Assembly: GCF_005877885.1 (NCBI RefSeq)
Contig: NZ_VCHY01000002.1
Location: 186,001 to 250,000, forward strand
Reading direction: 5' to 3'
DNA length: 64,000 bases
Source of the DNA: Labilibacter sediminis
GTDB taxonomy: Bacteria; Bacteroidota; Bacteroidia; Bacteroidales; Marinilabiliaceae
Shown: positions 43,336 to 53,246 of the stretch, piece by piece
Layout of the letters: the number at the start of each line of letters is the position of its first letter
Position numbering within the stretch: the first letter of the stretch is position 1
Notes under the pieces: model-generated
The model's database searches: none
Told to the model about the DNA's origin: nothing
Seen by the model: the letters and a program-made list of their open reading frames with translations, nothing else
Made by a program: the position numbers and the translations under genes

Positions 43336-44679
43336 ATGAATAAAGTATTCCTTATTATACAACGAGAATATCTTACACGAGTAAAAAAGAAAAGCTTTAT
43401 TATTATGACTCTTTTGAGTCCGGTAATATTTGCTGCCATGATGGTTGTACCTGCCTGGTTATCATCCCAGAAAGACACCAACGAAAAAAACATCGCCATA
43501 GAAGACAACTCGGGCTTATATCACTCCGCTTTTAAAAGCTCTCAATATATTAAATACCAATACCTCAAGCCTGAATCTGCCAGCAATAAAAAAGAAATCA
43601 TCAACAATAAGATTGATGCTTTACTGGTAATAAACAGTAATCTTCTGCATAATCCTGACGATATACATTTATACTCTGACGGACAGGTAACCCTGGATGT
43701 TATCAATCACATTAAGCAAAATATTAACAGTCATTTAAGAACAGAAAAACTATCGAGTTACAACATCGAAGGTTTAGATGAAAAAATAAAAGAAATCAAC
43801 AAAGTAAAAGTAAAGATAAACACCATTAGGCTCGATGATGATGGCACCGAAAAACAAAGCAGTGCAGAATTTGCCCTGGCCATTGGTATGATTTCGGCAC
43901 TATTAATTTACTTTATCATGATTATTTATGGTACTCAGGTAATGCGAGGTGTCATAGAAGAAAAAACAAACAGAATTGTTGAAGTCATTATTTCATCGGT
44001 AAAACCGTTTCAATTAATGATAGGCAAAATAGTTGGAATAGGTTTAGTAGCCTTAACGCAATTTTTTTTATGGATTGTACTTACTGCAGGAGTAGTATTT
44101 TTTGTACAGCTATCGTTCTCTGGAGGTACATCGGATAAAGTGGAGATAACACAAACTGTCGATACCCCCCAGGAAGTTGGCACCCAATCTGCGGATCAAG
44201 CACATGAAGTACAGAAAACCATTAACAAAATATTAGGCATTTTAAAAGATGCAAACATGCCGCTAATCCTGGGTTTATTTATATTTTACTTTATCGGAGG
44301 GTATTTAATTTATTCAGCACTTTTTGCAGCTATAGGGTCAGCCATCGACAACGAAACAGAAACACAACAGTTTGTTATGCCGGTATTACTGCCACTAATA
44401 CTTTCTATTTATGTTGCTATGGCAGCATTTCGTAGTCCGCATGGAGATATTTCATTTTGGTTTTCTATGTTTCCGCTAACATCACCCGTTGTAATGATGT
44501 CGAGAATACCTTTTGATGTTCCTCTTTGGGAACTTTTATTATCAATGACTATCTTAACCGCCTCATTTATTTTCTTTACATGGTTTGCCGGCAGGGTTTA
44601 CAGAACAGGCATCTTGATGTACGGAAAGAAAGTGAGCTATAAAGAAATTTGGAAATGGTTTATCCAGGCGGGTAAATAA
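43336..44679 (+). CDS. ABC-2 type exporter permease (NatB-like)
   Basis: A 447-residue membrane subunit: one N-terminal span (about 20-42), a large external domain (about 43-175) and five further spans from 178 on. The motifs GVIEEKTNRIVEVIISSVKPFQLMIGKI and the ASPHGDISFW-like turn (FRSPHGDISFW) are those of NatB/YhaP-type permeases. An inserted Gln/Thr-rich loop (VEITQTVDTPQEVGTQSADQ) lies between spans. It forms a pair with the ATPase. Confidence 0.88.
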   Translation: MNKVFLIIQREYLTRVKKKSFIIMTLLSPVIFAAMMVVPAWLSSQKDTNEKNIAIEDNSGLYHSAFKSSQYIKYQYLKPESASNKKEIINNKIDALLVINSNLLHNPDDIHLYSDGQVTLDVINHIKQNINSHLRTEKLSSYNIEGLDEKIKEINKVKVKINTIRLDDDGTEKQSSAEFALAIGMISALLIYFIMIIYGTQVMRGVIEEKTNRIVEVIISSVKPFQLMIGKIVGIGLVALTQFFLWIVLTAGVVFFVQLSFSGGTSDKVEITQTVDTPQEVGTQSADQAHEVQKTINKILGILKDANMPLILGLFIFYFIGGYLIYSALFAAIGSAIDNETETQQFVMPVLLPLILSIYVAMAAFRSPHGDISFWFSMFPLTSPVVMMSRIPFDVPLWELLLSMTILTASFIFFTWFAGRVYRTGILMYGKKVSYKEIWKWFIQAGK

Positions 44680-44696
44680 ATTAACGTTACACACAT

Positions 44697-45629
44697 ATGC
44701 AAATTGCGATTATTGATCTGGGCACCAACACATTTAATTTATTGGTTGCAGAGGTTTCAAAAGATAACAATTACACAATTTTATTGGAAACTAAATATCC
44801 GGCTAAGCTGGGTAAAGGTGGTATCAATAACAAAACAATTACTCCGGAGGCTTTTGAGAGAGGCTTAAAAGCAATAGAAACACATCTTGATACCATTAAA
44901 AATTTTAATATTGAAGCTATACATTGCTTTGCAACTTCAGCCATAAGGTCAGCCACAAACGGACAGGATTTTGCCAATGCAGTGCAACAAAAATACAATC
45001 TGCACATTAATGTAATTGAAGGCGATAAAGAAGCCGAATTAATTTATGATGGTGTTAAGCAGGTTATCCCTATTGGTTCTGAGAAAGTGCTGATCATGGA
45101 TATTGGTGGTGGAAGTACCGAATTTATTATTGCCAATAAAGATGGTGTTGTTTGGAAAGAGAGTTTTAACGTTGGTGCAGCACGAATGCTTGATTTGGTT
45201 AAGCCTTCTGAACCTATAAAAGATTCAGAAATTGAGCAATTGGAAACATACGTGACAAATGAATTAAACACCCTGTTTAAAGAAATGGCCAAACATGATA
45301 TAGTTACTTTAGTGGGATCATCGGGATCGTTCGATACAATTGCTGCAATGATTGCTGCCGAAGAACATCCTCATTTAGATATGGGCAAGCTAACTAGCTA
45401 CCCTATTGCCCTAGACTTGTTTTATAGTTTGCACAACAAATACCTAAATAGTACTATTGAACAACGAATGAAAATGAAAAGAATGGACCCTCATCGTGTA
45501 GAGATGATTGTTCTAGCCTCTATTTTCATTAAATTTACCATTGAAAAGTTTAATTTGACTCACCTTTATCAATGTAATTATGCATTAAAAGAAGGGGCAA
45601 TACATCAGATATTAAATAACAAAATGTAA
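44697..45629 (+). CDS. ppx: Exopolyphosphatase/guanosine pentaphosphatase (Ppx/GppA)
   Basis: An actin-fold phosphatase of 310 residues. The phosphate-1 loop AIIDLGTNTFNLLV is at the N-terminus, FATSAIRSATNG follows, and MDIGGGSTEFI is the phosphate-2 loop. It lacks the C-terminal HD-like domain of E. coli Ppx, giving the short form. Substrate may be polyphosphate or pppGpp. It ends 8 bases before the response regulator. Confidence 0.88.
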   Translation: MQIAIIDLGTNTFNLLVAEVSKDNNYTILLETKYPAKLGKGGINNKTITPEAFERGLKAIETHLDTIKNFNIEAIHCFATSAIRSATNGQDFANAVQQKYNLHINVIEGDKEAELIYDGVKQVIPIGSEKVLIMDIGGGSTEFIIANKDGVVWKESFNVGAARMLDLVKPSEPIKDSEIEQLETYVTNELNTLFKEMAKHDIVTLVGSSGSFDTIAAMIAAEEHPHLDMGKLTSYPIALDLFYSLHNKYLNSTIEQRMKMKRMDPHRVEMIVLASIFIKFTIEKFNLTHLYQCNYALKEGAIHQILNNKM

Positions 45630-45637
45630 GACTATTT

Positions 45638-46801
45638 ATGGCAAAGATATTAGTAATTGACGACCAGAGAAGTATCCGTAATACACTTAAGGATATATTA
45701 GAGTACGAAAGCCATGAAGTAGTTTTAGCTGAACATGGTGAAGAGGGTGTTGAAATATTTGAGAAAGGAAAATTCGATATGGTTTTATGTGATATTAAAA
45801 TGCCAAACATGGATGGTATGGAGGTATTAGATATCATCATCAAAAAAAACCCGGATATTCCGGTTGTTATGATTTCCGGCCATGGAAATATTGACACTGC
45901 TGTTGAAGCCATAAAAAAAGGAGCCTACGACTTTATTGAAAAACCTTTAGATTTAAACCGCTTACTGGTAACCATCAGAAATGCCAATGAACGCAAAGAC
46001 CTTGTAGTGGAAACTAAAGTGTTAAAAAGGAAAGTAAGTAAAACTTACGATATGATCGGCGAATCTGAGCCTATTCAGAGGGTGAAAGATATGATTGAAA
46101 AGGTAGCACCTACCGATGCCCGTGTACTCATTACGGGAGGCAACGGCACGGGTAAAGAACTTGTAGCCCGCTGGTTGCATGAAAAAAGTAACCGTGTATC
46201 ACAACCTTTTATCGAAGTTAACTGTGCAGCTATTCCTTCCGAACTAATTGAAAGTGAACTATTCGGGCACGAGAAAGGGGCTTTTACCTCGGCCATTAAA
46301 CAACGTAAAGGAAAATTTGAACAAGCCAATGGAGGAACCATCTTTTTAGATGAAATTGGTGATATGAGTCTTAAAGCACAAGCAAAGGTTCTTAGAGCAT
46401 TACAAGAAAACGTGATTAGTCGTGTAGGTAGTGATAAAGACATAAAAGTAGATGTAAGAGTTCTTGCCGCCACAAACAAAAACCTTAAAGAAGAGATTAA
46501 AGAAAATAACTTCCGAGAAGATTTATACCATCGTCTGAGTGTTATTTTAATTCATGTTCCTGCATTAAACGATAGAAAAGAAGATATTCCATTACTGGCA
46601 TCACATTTTAATACATTAATATGTGGAGAACTGGGCATCCCGGAGAAAAAACTGGAAGACTCGGCCATTAAAGAGTTACAAAATCTTAACTGGACGGGAA
46701 ACATCAGAGAATTTAGAAATGTGATTGAACGCTTAATTATTTTAAGCTCAGATGCCATTACTGCTGCTGATGTTAAAATGTATGCTGTTCATCAAGGATA
46801 A
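45638..46801 (+). CDS. Sigma-54-type response regulator lacking a DNA-binding domain
   Basis: A 387-residue NtrC-like protein: REC domain with phosphoacceptor Asp52 (VLCDIKMPNMDG), then an AAA+ domain with Walker A GGNGTGKE (167-174), Walker B GGTIFLDEIGDM and the arginine-finger region. The sigma-54-contacting loop is GAFTSA (214-219), not GAFTGA. The protein stops right after the AAA+ domain (TAADVKMYAVHQG), with no Fis-type helix-turn-helix. Activators like this may work from solution. No kinase is adjacent; the PAS kinase at 50.3 kb is the nearest. Confidence 0.9.
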   Translation: MAKILVIDDQRSIRNTLKDILEYESHEVVLAEHGEEGVEIFEKGKFDMVLCDIKMPNMDGMEVLDIIIKKNPDIPVVMISGHGNIDTAVEAIKKGAYDFIEKPLDLNRLLVTIRNANERKDLVVETKVLKRKVSKTYDMIGESEPIQRVKDMIEKVAPTDARVLITGGNGTGKELVARWLHEKSNRVSQPFIEVNCAAIPSELIESELFGHEKGAFTSAIKQRKGKFEQANGGTIFLDEIGDMSLKAQAKVLRALQENVISRVGSDKDIKVDVRVLAATNKNLKEEIKENNFREDLYHRLSVILIHVPALNDRKEDIPLLASHFNTLICGELGIPEKKLEDSAIKELQNLNWTGNIREFRNVIERLIILSSDAITAADVKMYAVHQG

Positions 46802-46812
46802 TATACTGTTGT

Positions 46813-48261
46813 ATGCGTAAGGAAAGCGATTTTATTGGATCCTGTGATATCCCCAAAGAAGCACTATACGGAATTCATTCGGTTAGAGCAACACAAAACT
46901 TCCCTCACTCCTCGCCCTTTTCCATTGAGTGGTATAAGAGCATAGGAATGGTGAAGCAGGCCTGCTACGAAACCTATTTAAAATATAAAAAGGCTGTTCA
47001 ACAGAAATACCCGGACTCTCATCTTAGTTTTATCGACAATGAGATAATTGACGCTTTGGTAGACTCAGCCATTGAAGTAAGTCGCGGTGAGCATTATAAT
47101 CACTTTATTGTTCCGGCTATACAAGGAGGAGCAGGTACAAGCATTAACCTCAATCTAAATGAAATCATTGCCAATAGTGCTCTTCTAAAAATAAATAAAT
47201 TACCGGGAGATTATAACAGCATTGATCCCTTTGAACATGCAAATATCTTTCAGTCAACTAATGATGTAATTCCCACAGCACTTAAAGTAGCTGTGATTAC
47301 TTTATTTAAAGAGTTAGATGATTTAATTAATGAAGTATTGCTGGCTCTTGAAAAGGTTGAAGGTCAAACTCGCAATTGCTTACGTCAGGCCTATACTCAA
47401 ATGCAATCTGCCGTTCCTTCGTCATACGATAAATTATTTAGCACTTATAATAATGCTTTATCTCGCGATTGGTGGAGAGTAAGCAAGTGCTTTGAACGAA
47501 TTAAAGAAGTTAATCTGGGTGGTGGCGCCATTGGAACAGGAATCTCAATACCGGGATTTTTTATAATGGAAGTGGTGAACCAACTTCAAAAACTAACAGG
47601 ATTACCAATCTCCCGTTCTGAAAACTTATCAGATAACACCGCTAATTTAGATAGCTACGTTGAAGTACATGCTACACTTAAGGCGCATGCAGTAAACCTG
47701 GAGAAAATGGTTTCTGATCTCAGGCTGATGAGTTCTGATTTGTTCAACAATAGAGAACTCACAATACCTAAAAAACAAGTTGGAAGTTCAATAATGCCGG
47801 GGAAAGTTAATCCTGTTATACCTGAATTTGTTATTTCTGCCACACATAAAATATATGCCAACGATCAAATAATTAGCAGCCTCTGTTCGCAAGGATGTTT
47901 AGACTTAAATGCTTACCTGCCAAGTATTGGAGATGCTTTGATTGACAGCATCAAACTACTGATAGCCTGCAACAAAACCATTAAGGATAATTTATTAGCA
48001 GGTATCACTTTTAAGAAAATTGACGATATTGCGACCGTTTTTAAAAATCCGTCTATAACCACTGCCTTATCTCCCTATATTGGTTACCATAAAGCAAGTG
48101 AATTAGCGCAATTGATGAATAAAAACAAATGTACCATTCAGAAAGCCAATAAGGAACTAAATTTAGTTGATGAATCCTTTCTGGATAAGCTTTTAAAGCC
48201 GGAACAACTTCTTAAATTAGGTTATCGACTGGGAGATGTTATCGACAATAATTTATCCTGA
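46813..48261 (+). CDS. aspA: Aspartate ammonia-lyase
   Basis: Deaminates aspartate to fumarate and ammonia. The superfamily signature GSSIMPGKVNPVIPEFV is near residue 320. The other blocks are HANIFQSTNDVIPTALK and the opening RKESDFIGSCDIPKEALYGI. The length of 482 is normal. The next genes are an unknown ORF and convergent hydF. In several Bacteroidota an aspartase gene accompanies the [FeFe]-hydrogenase maturation genes, so a role in supplying ammonia for H-cluster assembly is possible (inference). Confidence 0.88.
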   Translation: MRKESDFIGSCDIPKEALYGIHSVRATQNFPHSSPFSIEWYKSIGMVKQACYETYLKYKKAVQQKYPDSHLSFIDNEIIDALVDSAIEVSRGEHYNHFIVPAIQGGAGTSINLNLNEIIANSALLKINKLPGDYNSIDPFEHANIFQSTNDVIPTALKVAVITLFKELDDLINEVLLALEKVEGQTRNCLRQAYTQMQSAVPSSYDKLFSTYNNALSRDWWRVSKCFERIKEVNLGGGAIGTGISIPGFFIMEVVNQLQKLTGLPISRSENLSDNTANLDSYVEVHATLKAHAVNLEKMVSDLRLMSSDLFNNRELTIPKKQVGSSIMPGKVNPVIPEFVISATHKIYANDQIISSLCSQGCLDLNAYLPSIGDALIDSIKLLIACNKTIKDNLLAGITFKKIDDIATVFKNPSITTALSPYIGYHKASELAQLMNKNKCTIQKANKELNLVDESFLDKLLKPEQLLKLGYRLGDVIDNNLS

Positions 48262-48320
48262 TTGTTATGAAATCAAAACAACTTTGCTATTTTTAAGCAA
48301 TATTCTAGTGATAACTATCA

Positions 48321-48866
48321 ATGAATAAGCAGGTACAATTCGTTTATCAGATTAAAAAAGCTGGTGTAGCCCATGGAAAACTGGTTATACACGATAGTAC
48401 TGTACCTTTTGAAGTGACTAACGTTAGTAATCCTTTATACGATCTGTTAAAAGGATTGGTGGGCCTGATATATGAGCCTTCGCACCTTTGGGATGAAGAA
48501 AACATTTGCTGGATAGACTGGTATTGTGATCAGAAGGCACTTAAATGGATACTTCGCACTCCGGATGGAAAAAACATCAACATTAAAATTTTACAGTTAG
48601 AAGATATCTTTGACGAATCTACGGCTAAAGTCGTTCTCGAAAGCACTTGCAAATTCACAGAATTTTATCAGGCTATTATATTTGAACTAGACCACTTTAT
48701 AAAGGAAATTGGACTTCTGAACTATGAACAACTTTGGCAAAAAGATGAATTTCCTTTGACCTACTTTTTAATCTTAAAGAAGCACCTGATAGAACATGGA
48801 AGATGGGATGCCTCCGATACAGAAGGCACCAATTTATTTGATGAGATAAACCTGTTACAGGCATAA
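48321..48866 (+). CDS. Protein of unknown function between aspA and hydF
   Basis: A 181-residue soluble protein without signal peptide or membrane span; I do not recognise it. It is rich in Trp and acidic residues (LWDEENICWIDWYCDQKALKW) and has an alpha/beta pattern. The N-terminal half looks like beta strands (VQFVYQIKKAGVAHGKLVIH), and the C-terminal half is helical (FYQAIIFELDHFIKEIG). It begins 59 bases after aspA and ends 3 bases before the hydF stop on the other strand. Confidence 0.6.
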   Translation: MNKQVQFVYQIKKAGVAHGKLVIHDSTVPFEVTNVSNPLYDLLKGLVGLIYEPSHLWDEENICWIDWYCDQKALKWILRTPDGKNINIKILQLEDIFDESTAKVVLESTCKFTEFYQAIIFELDHFIKEIGLLNYEQLWQKDEFPLTYFLILKKHLIEHGRWDASDTEGTNLFDEINLLQA

Positions 48867-48869
48867 AAA

Positions 48870-50087
48870 TTACAGATAATCCATCGAATTATCTTCCAAC
48901 TGAACAAAAGGAGCTACCGCCCTTTGATAAATGCCCAAAACATAAGCAATGGTCATTCCATAATTAGTAACCGGAATATTGGCATCTATTGCCGGCTTCA
49001 ATCTGTTTACCAATTGCTTTCGAGAAATCACACATCCACCGCATTGCACCACTAACGAATAACTTTCAATAGGGTGAGGTAAATTATCAAACCCTGAAAC
49101 AACATCGTACTCATGTTGCTTTCCCGTATAGTTCGAAATCCACCTTGGAATTTTAGAACGTCCTATATCATTGCAAGATACATGATGCGTACACGACTCT
49201 AAAAGAAGAATCCGATCTCCATCCTTTAAATTGGATATCTGTGGTGTACCTTGTAAGTAGCTCGTAAAATCACCCTTAAAACGGGCCAGCATAATGCTAA
49301 AACTCGTTAAAGGAATATCTTTAGGTATGGATGCATCCGCTTTTAAAAACACCTGACTATCTGTAATAACCAAGGCAGGCTTTATTTTAGTTTTCATTAA
49401 AAAAGCATCCACTTCACGCTCCTTTAATACAATACAAACTGCATCATTATCTATTACATCTCTAATAGCCTGAACCTGAGGCAATATCAAACGTCCTTCC
49501 GGAGCCTCAATATCAATAGGAGTAATGAGCAATACAATATCTCCATGTTTAACCACATCGCCTAACAAGGATGGATTGGTATAAGCAGATTCCGGAATTG
49601 ACTTTTTAATGGCTTTAATAACAGGCGTGATATCCTCATTTCTATTGAAAACCAAATAATCTGAACATCCTTTTTCAATAGACTTTTCTCTCATTACGTT
49701 AGTTGGTGCTGCAAGGTCACTCTTACTATATACAACAACAAAAGGCACATCATACTTTTTAAAACGCTGAATAATGTCTATTTCCTGTTGGTTGAAGGTA
49801 TTATTGCTGATCAACAAAATGGCTAAATCAATAAGCTTAATGGATTTTTCGGTCTTTTCAATACGCTTTTTCCCTAGGTCACCAACATCATCAAAACCTG
49901 CGGTATCAATCAAAATCACCGGACCAAATCCTGTAATTTCAAAAGATTTTTTAACCGGATCGGTAGTTGTTCCGGCCACGTCAGACACAATGGCAATTTC
50001 CTGATTGGCAAGCAAGTTTATTAGCGTGCTTTTTCCATAATTTCTACGTCCAAATATTCCTATATGTGGTTGCCTGTCTTTAGCCAT
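48870..50087 (-). CDS. hydF: [FeFe]-hydrogenase H-cluster maturation GTPase HydF
   Basis: The scaffold that carries the 2Fe precursor to HydA. The GTPase domain has the P-loop GRRNYGKST (13-21), the switch DTAGFDDVGD and SKSD. The Fe-S domain has C299 and H301 (ESCTHHVSC) and C349-GG-C352. Most HydF proteins have His before the CGGC, whereas here it is Gln348. IGRSKIPRWISNYTG is typical. HydE, HydG and hydrogenase are not in the window. The gene stands convergent to the aspA/unknown pair. Confidence 0.93.
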   Translation of the reverse strand: MAKDRQPHIGIFGRRNYGKSTLINLLANQEIAIVSDVAGTTTDPVKKSFEITGFGPVILIDTAGFDDVGDLGKKRIEKTEKSIKLIDLAILLISNNTFNQQEIDIIQRFKKYDVPFVVVYSKSDLAAPTNVMREKSIEKGCSDYLVFNRNEDITPVIKAIKKSIPESAYTNPSLLGDVVKHGDIVLLITPIDIEAPEGRLILPQVQAIRDVIDNDAVCIVLKEREVDAFLMKTKIKPALVITDSQVFLKADASIPKDIPLTSFSIMLARFKGDFTSYLQGTPQISNLKDGDRILLLESCTHHVSCNDIGRSKIPRWISNYTGKQHEYDVVSGFDNLPHPIESYSLVVQCGGCVISRKQLVNRLKPAIDANIPVTNYGMTIAYVLGIYQRAVAPFVQLEDNSMDYL

Positions 50088-50287
50088 TTTTGTTTACAAA
50101 GAAACAAAAATCTTTTCAATCACACCTCCATTAAGTATGGCCTACATTAAACTAAGGTTAATTTAGCACCTAAATACTCTTTAAAAGGAATCAATTACAT
50201 AAAACATCCCCAACACATTGCACAAATTAATTTAATTCACGTACTTGTATCTCTAAACTTCATTTCAGTTGATGTAATAAAGAGAGT

Positions 50288-52525
50288 ATGATTGAATCAG
50301 ATGAACTACTGTTGGCGCTAAATCAGCTTGAGAATATTGTAGTTGTTTCGGATAATTTTGGAAAAATTAGATATGTCAACAAGGCATTTGTTGATAAATA
50401 TGGCTACACCCGAGAAGAGGTCATTGGAAAAAATCCCAATATATTAAAAACCAACTACCACGATAAAAGCTTCTATCGTGAAATGTGGAGAACCATATTG
50501 AATGGTGAAACCTGGGAAGGTATTTTCCGCAACAAAACAAAATCAGGTAGATTAATTTGGGAAACCGCTAAAATATCTCCCATTCAAAAAAATGGTGACA
50601 TTAGAGGATTCATTGCTGTTAAAGAGGACATTACATATAAAAAAGAACTGGAAGAACAGTTTCATAAAGAGAAATTCTTACTTGATGAATTATTTGACAA
50701 TGCTCCTGTAGGTATTATTTTATTTAAACCTATATATACACCTAAAAACACTATTGAAGATTTAATCATTGTAAAAGCAAATCCCATTGCTGGTGCAGTT
50801 TTTAATAAACTTGGCATTGTAGGATTACGATTAAAAAACATACTTCCGGACTTCCCGGAAATCAATAAAAAATCAGCTGAAATGCTCAGCTTTAAACAAA
50901 CTTTTGAGCATCACTTTTTAAGCATTGGTAAACATCTAAACATGAGAACATTTCCTTTAGGCAGTGAACGTTTCTGCATGTTTGTACATGATATTACCGA
51001 ATATAAAAATAGCATATCTGCACTTGAAGAAAGCGAACACAGATACCTGACACTTGTGGAAGATTCTCCGGCTCTGATCAGAAGATTTAACAAGCAGGGA
51101 ATCATTAGTTATGTAAATGGTGCATACGCTGGTAGCTTTAATAAAACACCAGAACAACTTATTGGCACAAACCTTTTTAATACGATAAACAAGGAGAAAC
51201 GACAAGACTTTATCAATAACCTAAATTCCTTAAGCAGCAGTAATCCTTTTATTGAATACGAACAAGAAAATTCGTTATCCAATGGAAACTTAAGATGGTA
51301 TAAATGGGTAGATCGTGCCTTACTGGATTCAACCGGTAATATTATTGAATACCAATCGGTTGGAATGGACTTTACTCAAGTTAAAAGTGCTGAATCACTT
51401 CTTGAACAGCAAAAAAACCGCTTAGATACCATTTTTGAAAATTCAATAATGGGGATAGGTGTAATTAACAATATGGGTAAGGTAGTTTTGGCTAACAAGA
51501 GATTAAAAGAGTTACTAGAATACAGTGACTCTGAAGACATCATTGGAATTAACTTTTACGACCATATTTTAGAGTCAAACATAAAAGACGCCAAAAAGAA
51601 CTTCGTCAACCTCTTTTCTGGCAAACAATCCAGTATTAATGTGCAACGTAAGTATGTTAAGCGTGATGGAACAGAGTTTTGGGCAGATTTATTTGGCAGT
51701 CCAATATCCATTAAAGATGGAAAAATAGAAGAAGCCGTTGCTTTAATTATAGATATAACCAGAAAACATGAGATAGAAGAAGAACTTAAATTAAGTGAAC
51801 AAAAACTCAAAAAACTGAACAACACCAAAGACAAACTTTTCTCTGTAATTGCGCATGACATTAGAAATCCTTTTAATGCTATACTTGGATTCTCAACGCT
51901 ATTAGAAAAAAATATAGACAGCTTCTCGGCAGCGGAAATCAAAGAATTTGCTCAGAAAATTGTTGAATCGAGCGAGCAGACATATAAACTTTTAGAAGAT
52001 TTACTAACATGGGCTAAATCTCAACTGGGACAGCTAAAAGTAAATCCACAAACATTTTCTATCAGATCAGCAGTTACTGAATGTATGGAGAATGTATCCA
52101 GCTTGGCCAATAGTAAAAATATTGATCTGAGAAACATGGTTCCGGAAGAATATGAATTCACACTGGACCTAGAAATGTTTAAGCTTGTGATTCGAAACTT
52201 GTTACACAATGGTATAAAATTCTCTCACCCCAACAGCAAAGTAAAGTGCGGCATCATAGAAAGCCCTTCAACTGATACATTTACTGTCTTTGTTAAAGAT
52301 TATGGCATTGGCATTCGTCCTGAAAAACAAAAAATTCTCTTCGATTTGGATCAATTTCTGACTACTGTAGGTACATCCAGTGAAAAAGGCACCGGGCTGG
52401 GCTTATCGCTATCCAAAGAAATGATAGAACTAAATAAAGGAACCATTGAAGTTATCAGCAAAGAAAATGAAGGATCGGAATTTAGATTGACATTACCAAG
52501 AACAAGAAAAGCATCAAATCATTGA
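50288..52525 (+). CDS. PAS-domain sensor histidine kinase
   Basis: A 745-residue cytoplasmic-looking kinase with no membrane span. PAS domains are at about 5-115 (NFGKIRYVNKAFVDKYGYTREEVIG), a degenerate one at about 130-235, about 245-370 and about 375-500 (NNMGKVVLANKRLKELLEYSDSEDIIG). The HisKA phospho-His lies in FSVIAHDIRNPFNAILGF. The HATPase domain has the N box NLLHNGIKFSHP, G1 DYGIGI and G2 GTGLGLSLSK. No receiver domain is present, and no partner regulator is adjacent. The ligand is unknown; PAS sensing of redox or small molecules is usual. Confidence 0.9.
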   Translation: MIESDELLLALNQLENIVVVSDNFGKIRYVNKAFVDKYGYTREEVIGKNPNILKTNYHDKSFYREMWRTILNGETWEGIFRNKTKSGRLIWETAKISPIQKNGDIRGFIAVKEDITYKKELEEQFHKEKFLLDELFDNAPVGIILFKPIYTPKNTIEDLIIVKANPIAGAVFNKLGIVGLRLKNILPDFPEINKKSAEMLSFKQTFEHHFLSIGKHLNMRTFPLGSERFCMFVHDITEYKNSISALEESEHRYLTLVEDSPALIRRFNKQGIISYVNGAYAGSFNKTPEQLIGTNLFNTINKEKRQDFINNLNSLSSSNPFIEYEQENSLSNGNLRWYKWVDRALLDSTGNIIEYQSVGMDFTQVKSAESLLEQQKNRLDTIFENSIMGIGVINNMGKVVLANKRLKELLEYSDSEDIIGINFYDHILESNIKDAKKNFVNLFSGKQSSINVQRKYVKRDGTEFWADLFGSPISIKDGKIEEAVALIIDITRKHEIEEELKLSEQKLKKLNNTKDKLFSVIAHDIRNPFNAILGFSTLLEKNIDSFSAAEIKEFAQKIVESSEQTYKLLEDLLTWAKSQLGQLKVNPQTFSIRSAVTECMENVSSLANSKNIDLRNMVPEEYEFTLDLEMFKLVIRNLLHNGIKFSHPNSKVKCGIIESPSTDTFTVFVKDYGIGIRPEKQKILFDLDQFLTTVGTSSEKGTGLGLSLSKEMIELNKGTIEVISKENEGSEFRLTLPRTRKASNH

Positions 52526-52553
52526 TGCTTTTCTTTAAGTATATTTTTAAACC

Positions 52554-53153
52554 TTAAGAGTGTCTTGTCTTTAACTCTTTAGCCAGGTCTTCTATTCTAT
52601 ATCCCTTATGTGTTAACAATACAATTAAGTGATACAATAAATCAGCCCCTTCGTAAAGGAAATTTTCATCATCATTGGCCATTGCACCAATCACCGTCTC
52701 AATTGCTTCCTCACCTACCTTTTGCGTAATTTTACGCGTTCCTTTTTCAAACAAAGAAGTAGTATAAGAACCTTCCGGCATTTCTTCTTTACGCTTATCA
52801 ATAAAATCCTGAAGGTGACTTAAAAAAGAAATATCAGCTTCATTTTTCTCATTAAAACAAGTATCAGCACCTGTATGACAAGTAGGGCCAACCGGATTGG
52901 CTTTAATCAATAAAGTATCTTTATCACAATCAATGGCTATGGATACTACATTTAAAAAATTACCAGACTCTTCTCCTTTAGTCCATAATCTGTTTTTGGT
53001 ACGACTAAAAAAAGTTACCTTACCTTCAGCCTCTGTTTTTTCAAATGCTTCCTTATTCATAAAGCCAAGCATCAATACTTTACTGGTACTTGCATCCTGA
53101 ATGATTGCAGGAACAAGGCCATTTCCTAATTTGTCAAAATCTATTTTCATCAT
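52554..53153 (-). CDS. hisIE: Bifunctional phosphoribosyl-AMP cyclohydrolase/phosphoribosyl-ATP pyrophosphatase
   Basis: Catalyses steps 2 and 3 of histidine synthesis in one 199-residue protein. The HisI domain (about 1-110) has VTFFSRTKNRLWTKGEESGN and the zinc site CDKDTLL and CHTGADTCF. The HisE domain (about 115-199) has KITQKVGEEAIETVIGA and DLLYHLIVLL. It is the last gene of the minus-strand his cluster and is separated from hisF by 93 bases that hold a microrepeat and a weak hairpin. Confidence 0.95.
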   Translation of the reverse strand: MMKIDFDKLGNGLVPAIIQDASTSKVLMLGFMNKEAFEKTEAEGKVTFFSRTKNRLWTKGEESGNFLNVVSIAIDCDKDTLLIKANPVGPTCHTGADTCFNEKNEADISFLSHLQDFIDKRKEEMPEGSYTTSLFEKGTRKITQKVGEEAIETVIGAMANDDENFLYEGADLLYHLIVLLTHKGYRIEDLAKELKTRHS

Positions 53154-53157
53154 CTAA

Positions 53158-53211
53158 TAGTATCAAGTATAAGTATCAAGTATCAAGATGAAATAAGCCG
53201 CTGCGCTTATT
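53158..53211. repeat. Heptameric microrepeat AGTATCA plus small hairpin (hisF-hisIE gap)
   Basis: AGTATCA units with a 7-base period run from 53158 to 53187 (AGTATCAAGTATAAGTATCA and so on). Right after come AATAAGC (53192-53198) and GCTTATT (53205-53211), a 7-bp stem. The repeat word is shared with 34328-34357 and, loosely, 3131-3158. Confidence 0.6.
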
Positions 53212-53246
53212 AAATTAACCTTGACAAATTCTACTCTCTAATTAAA

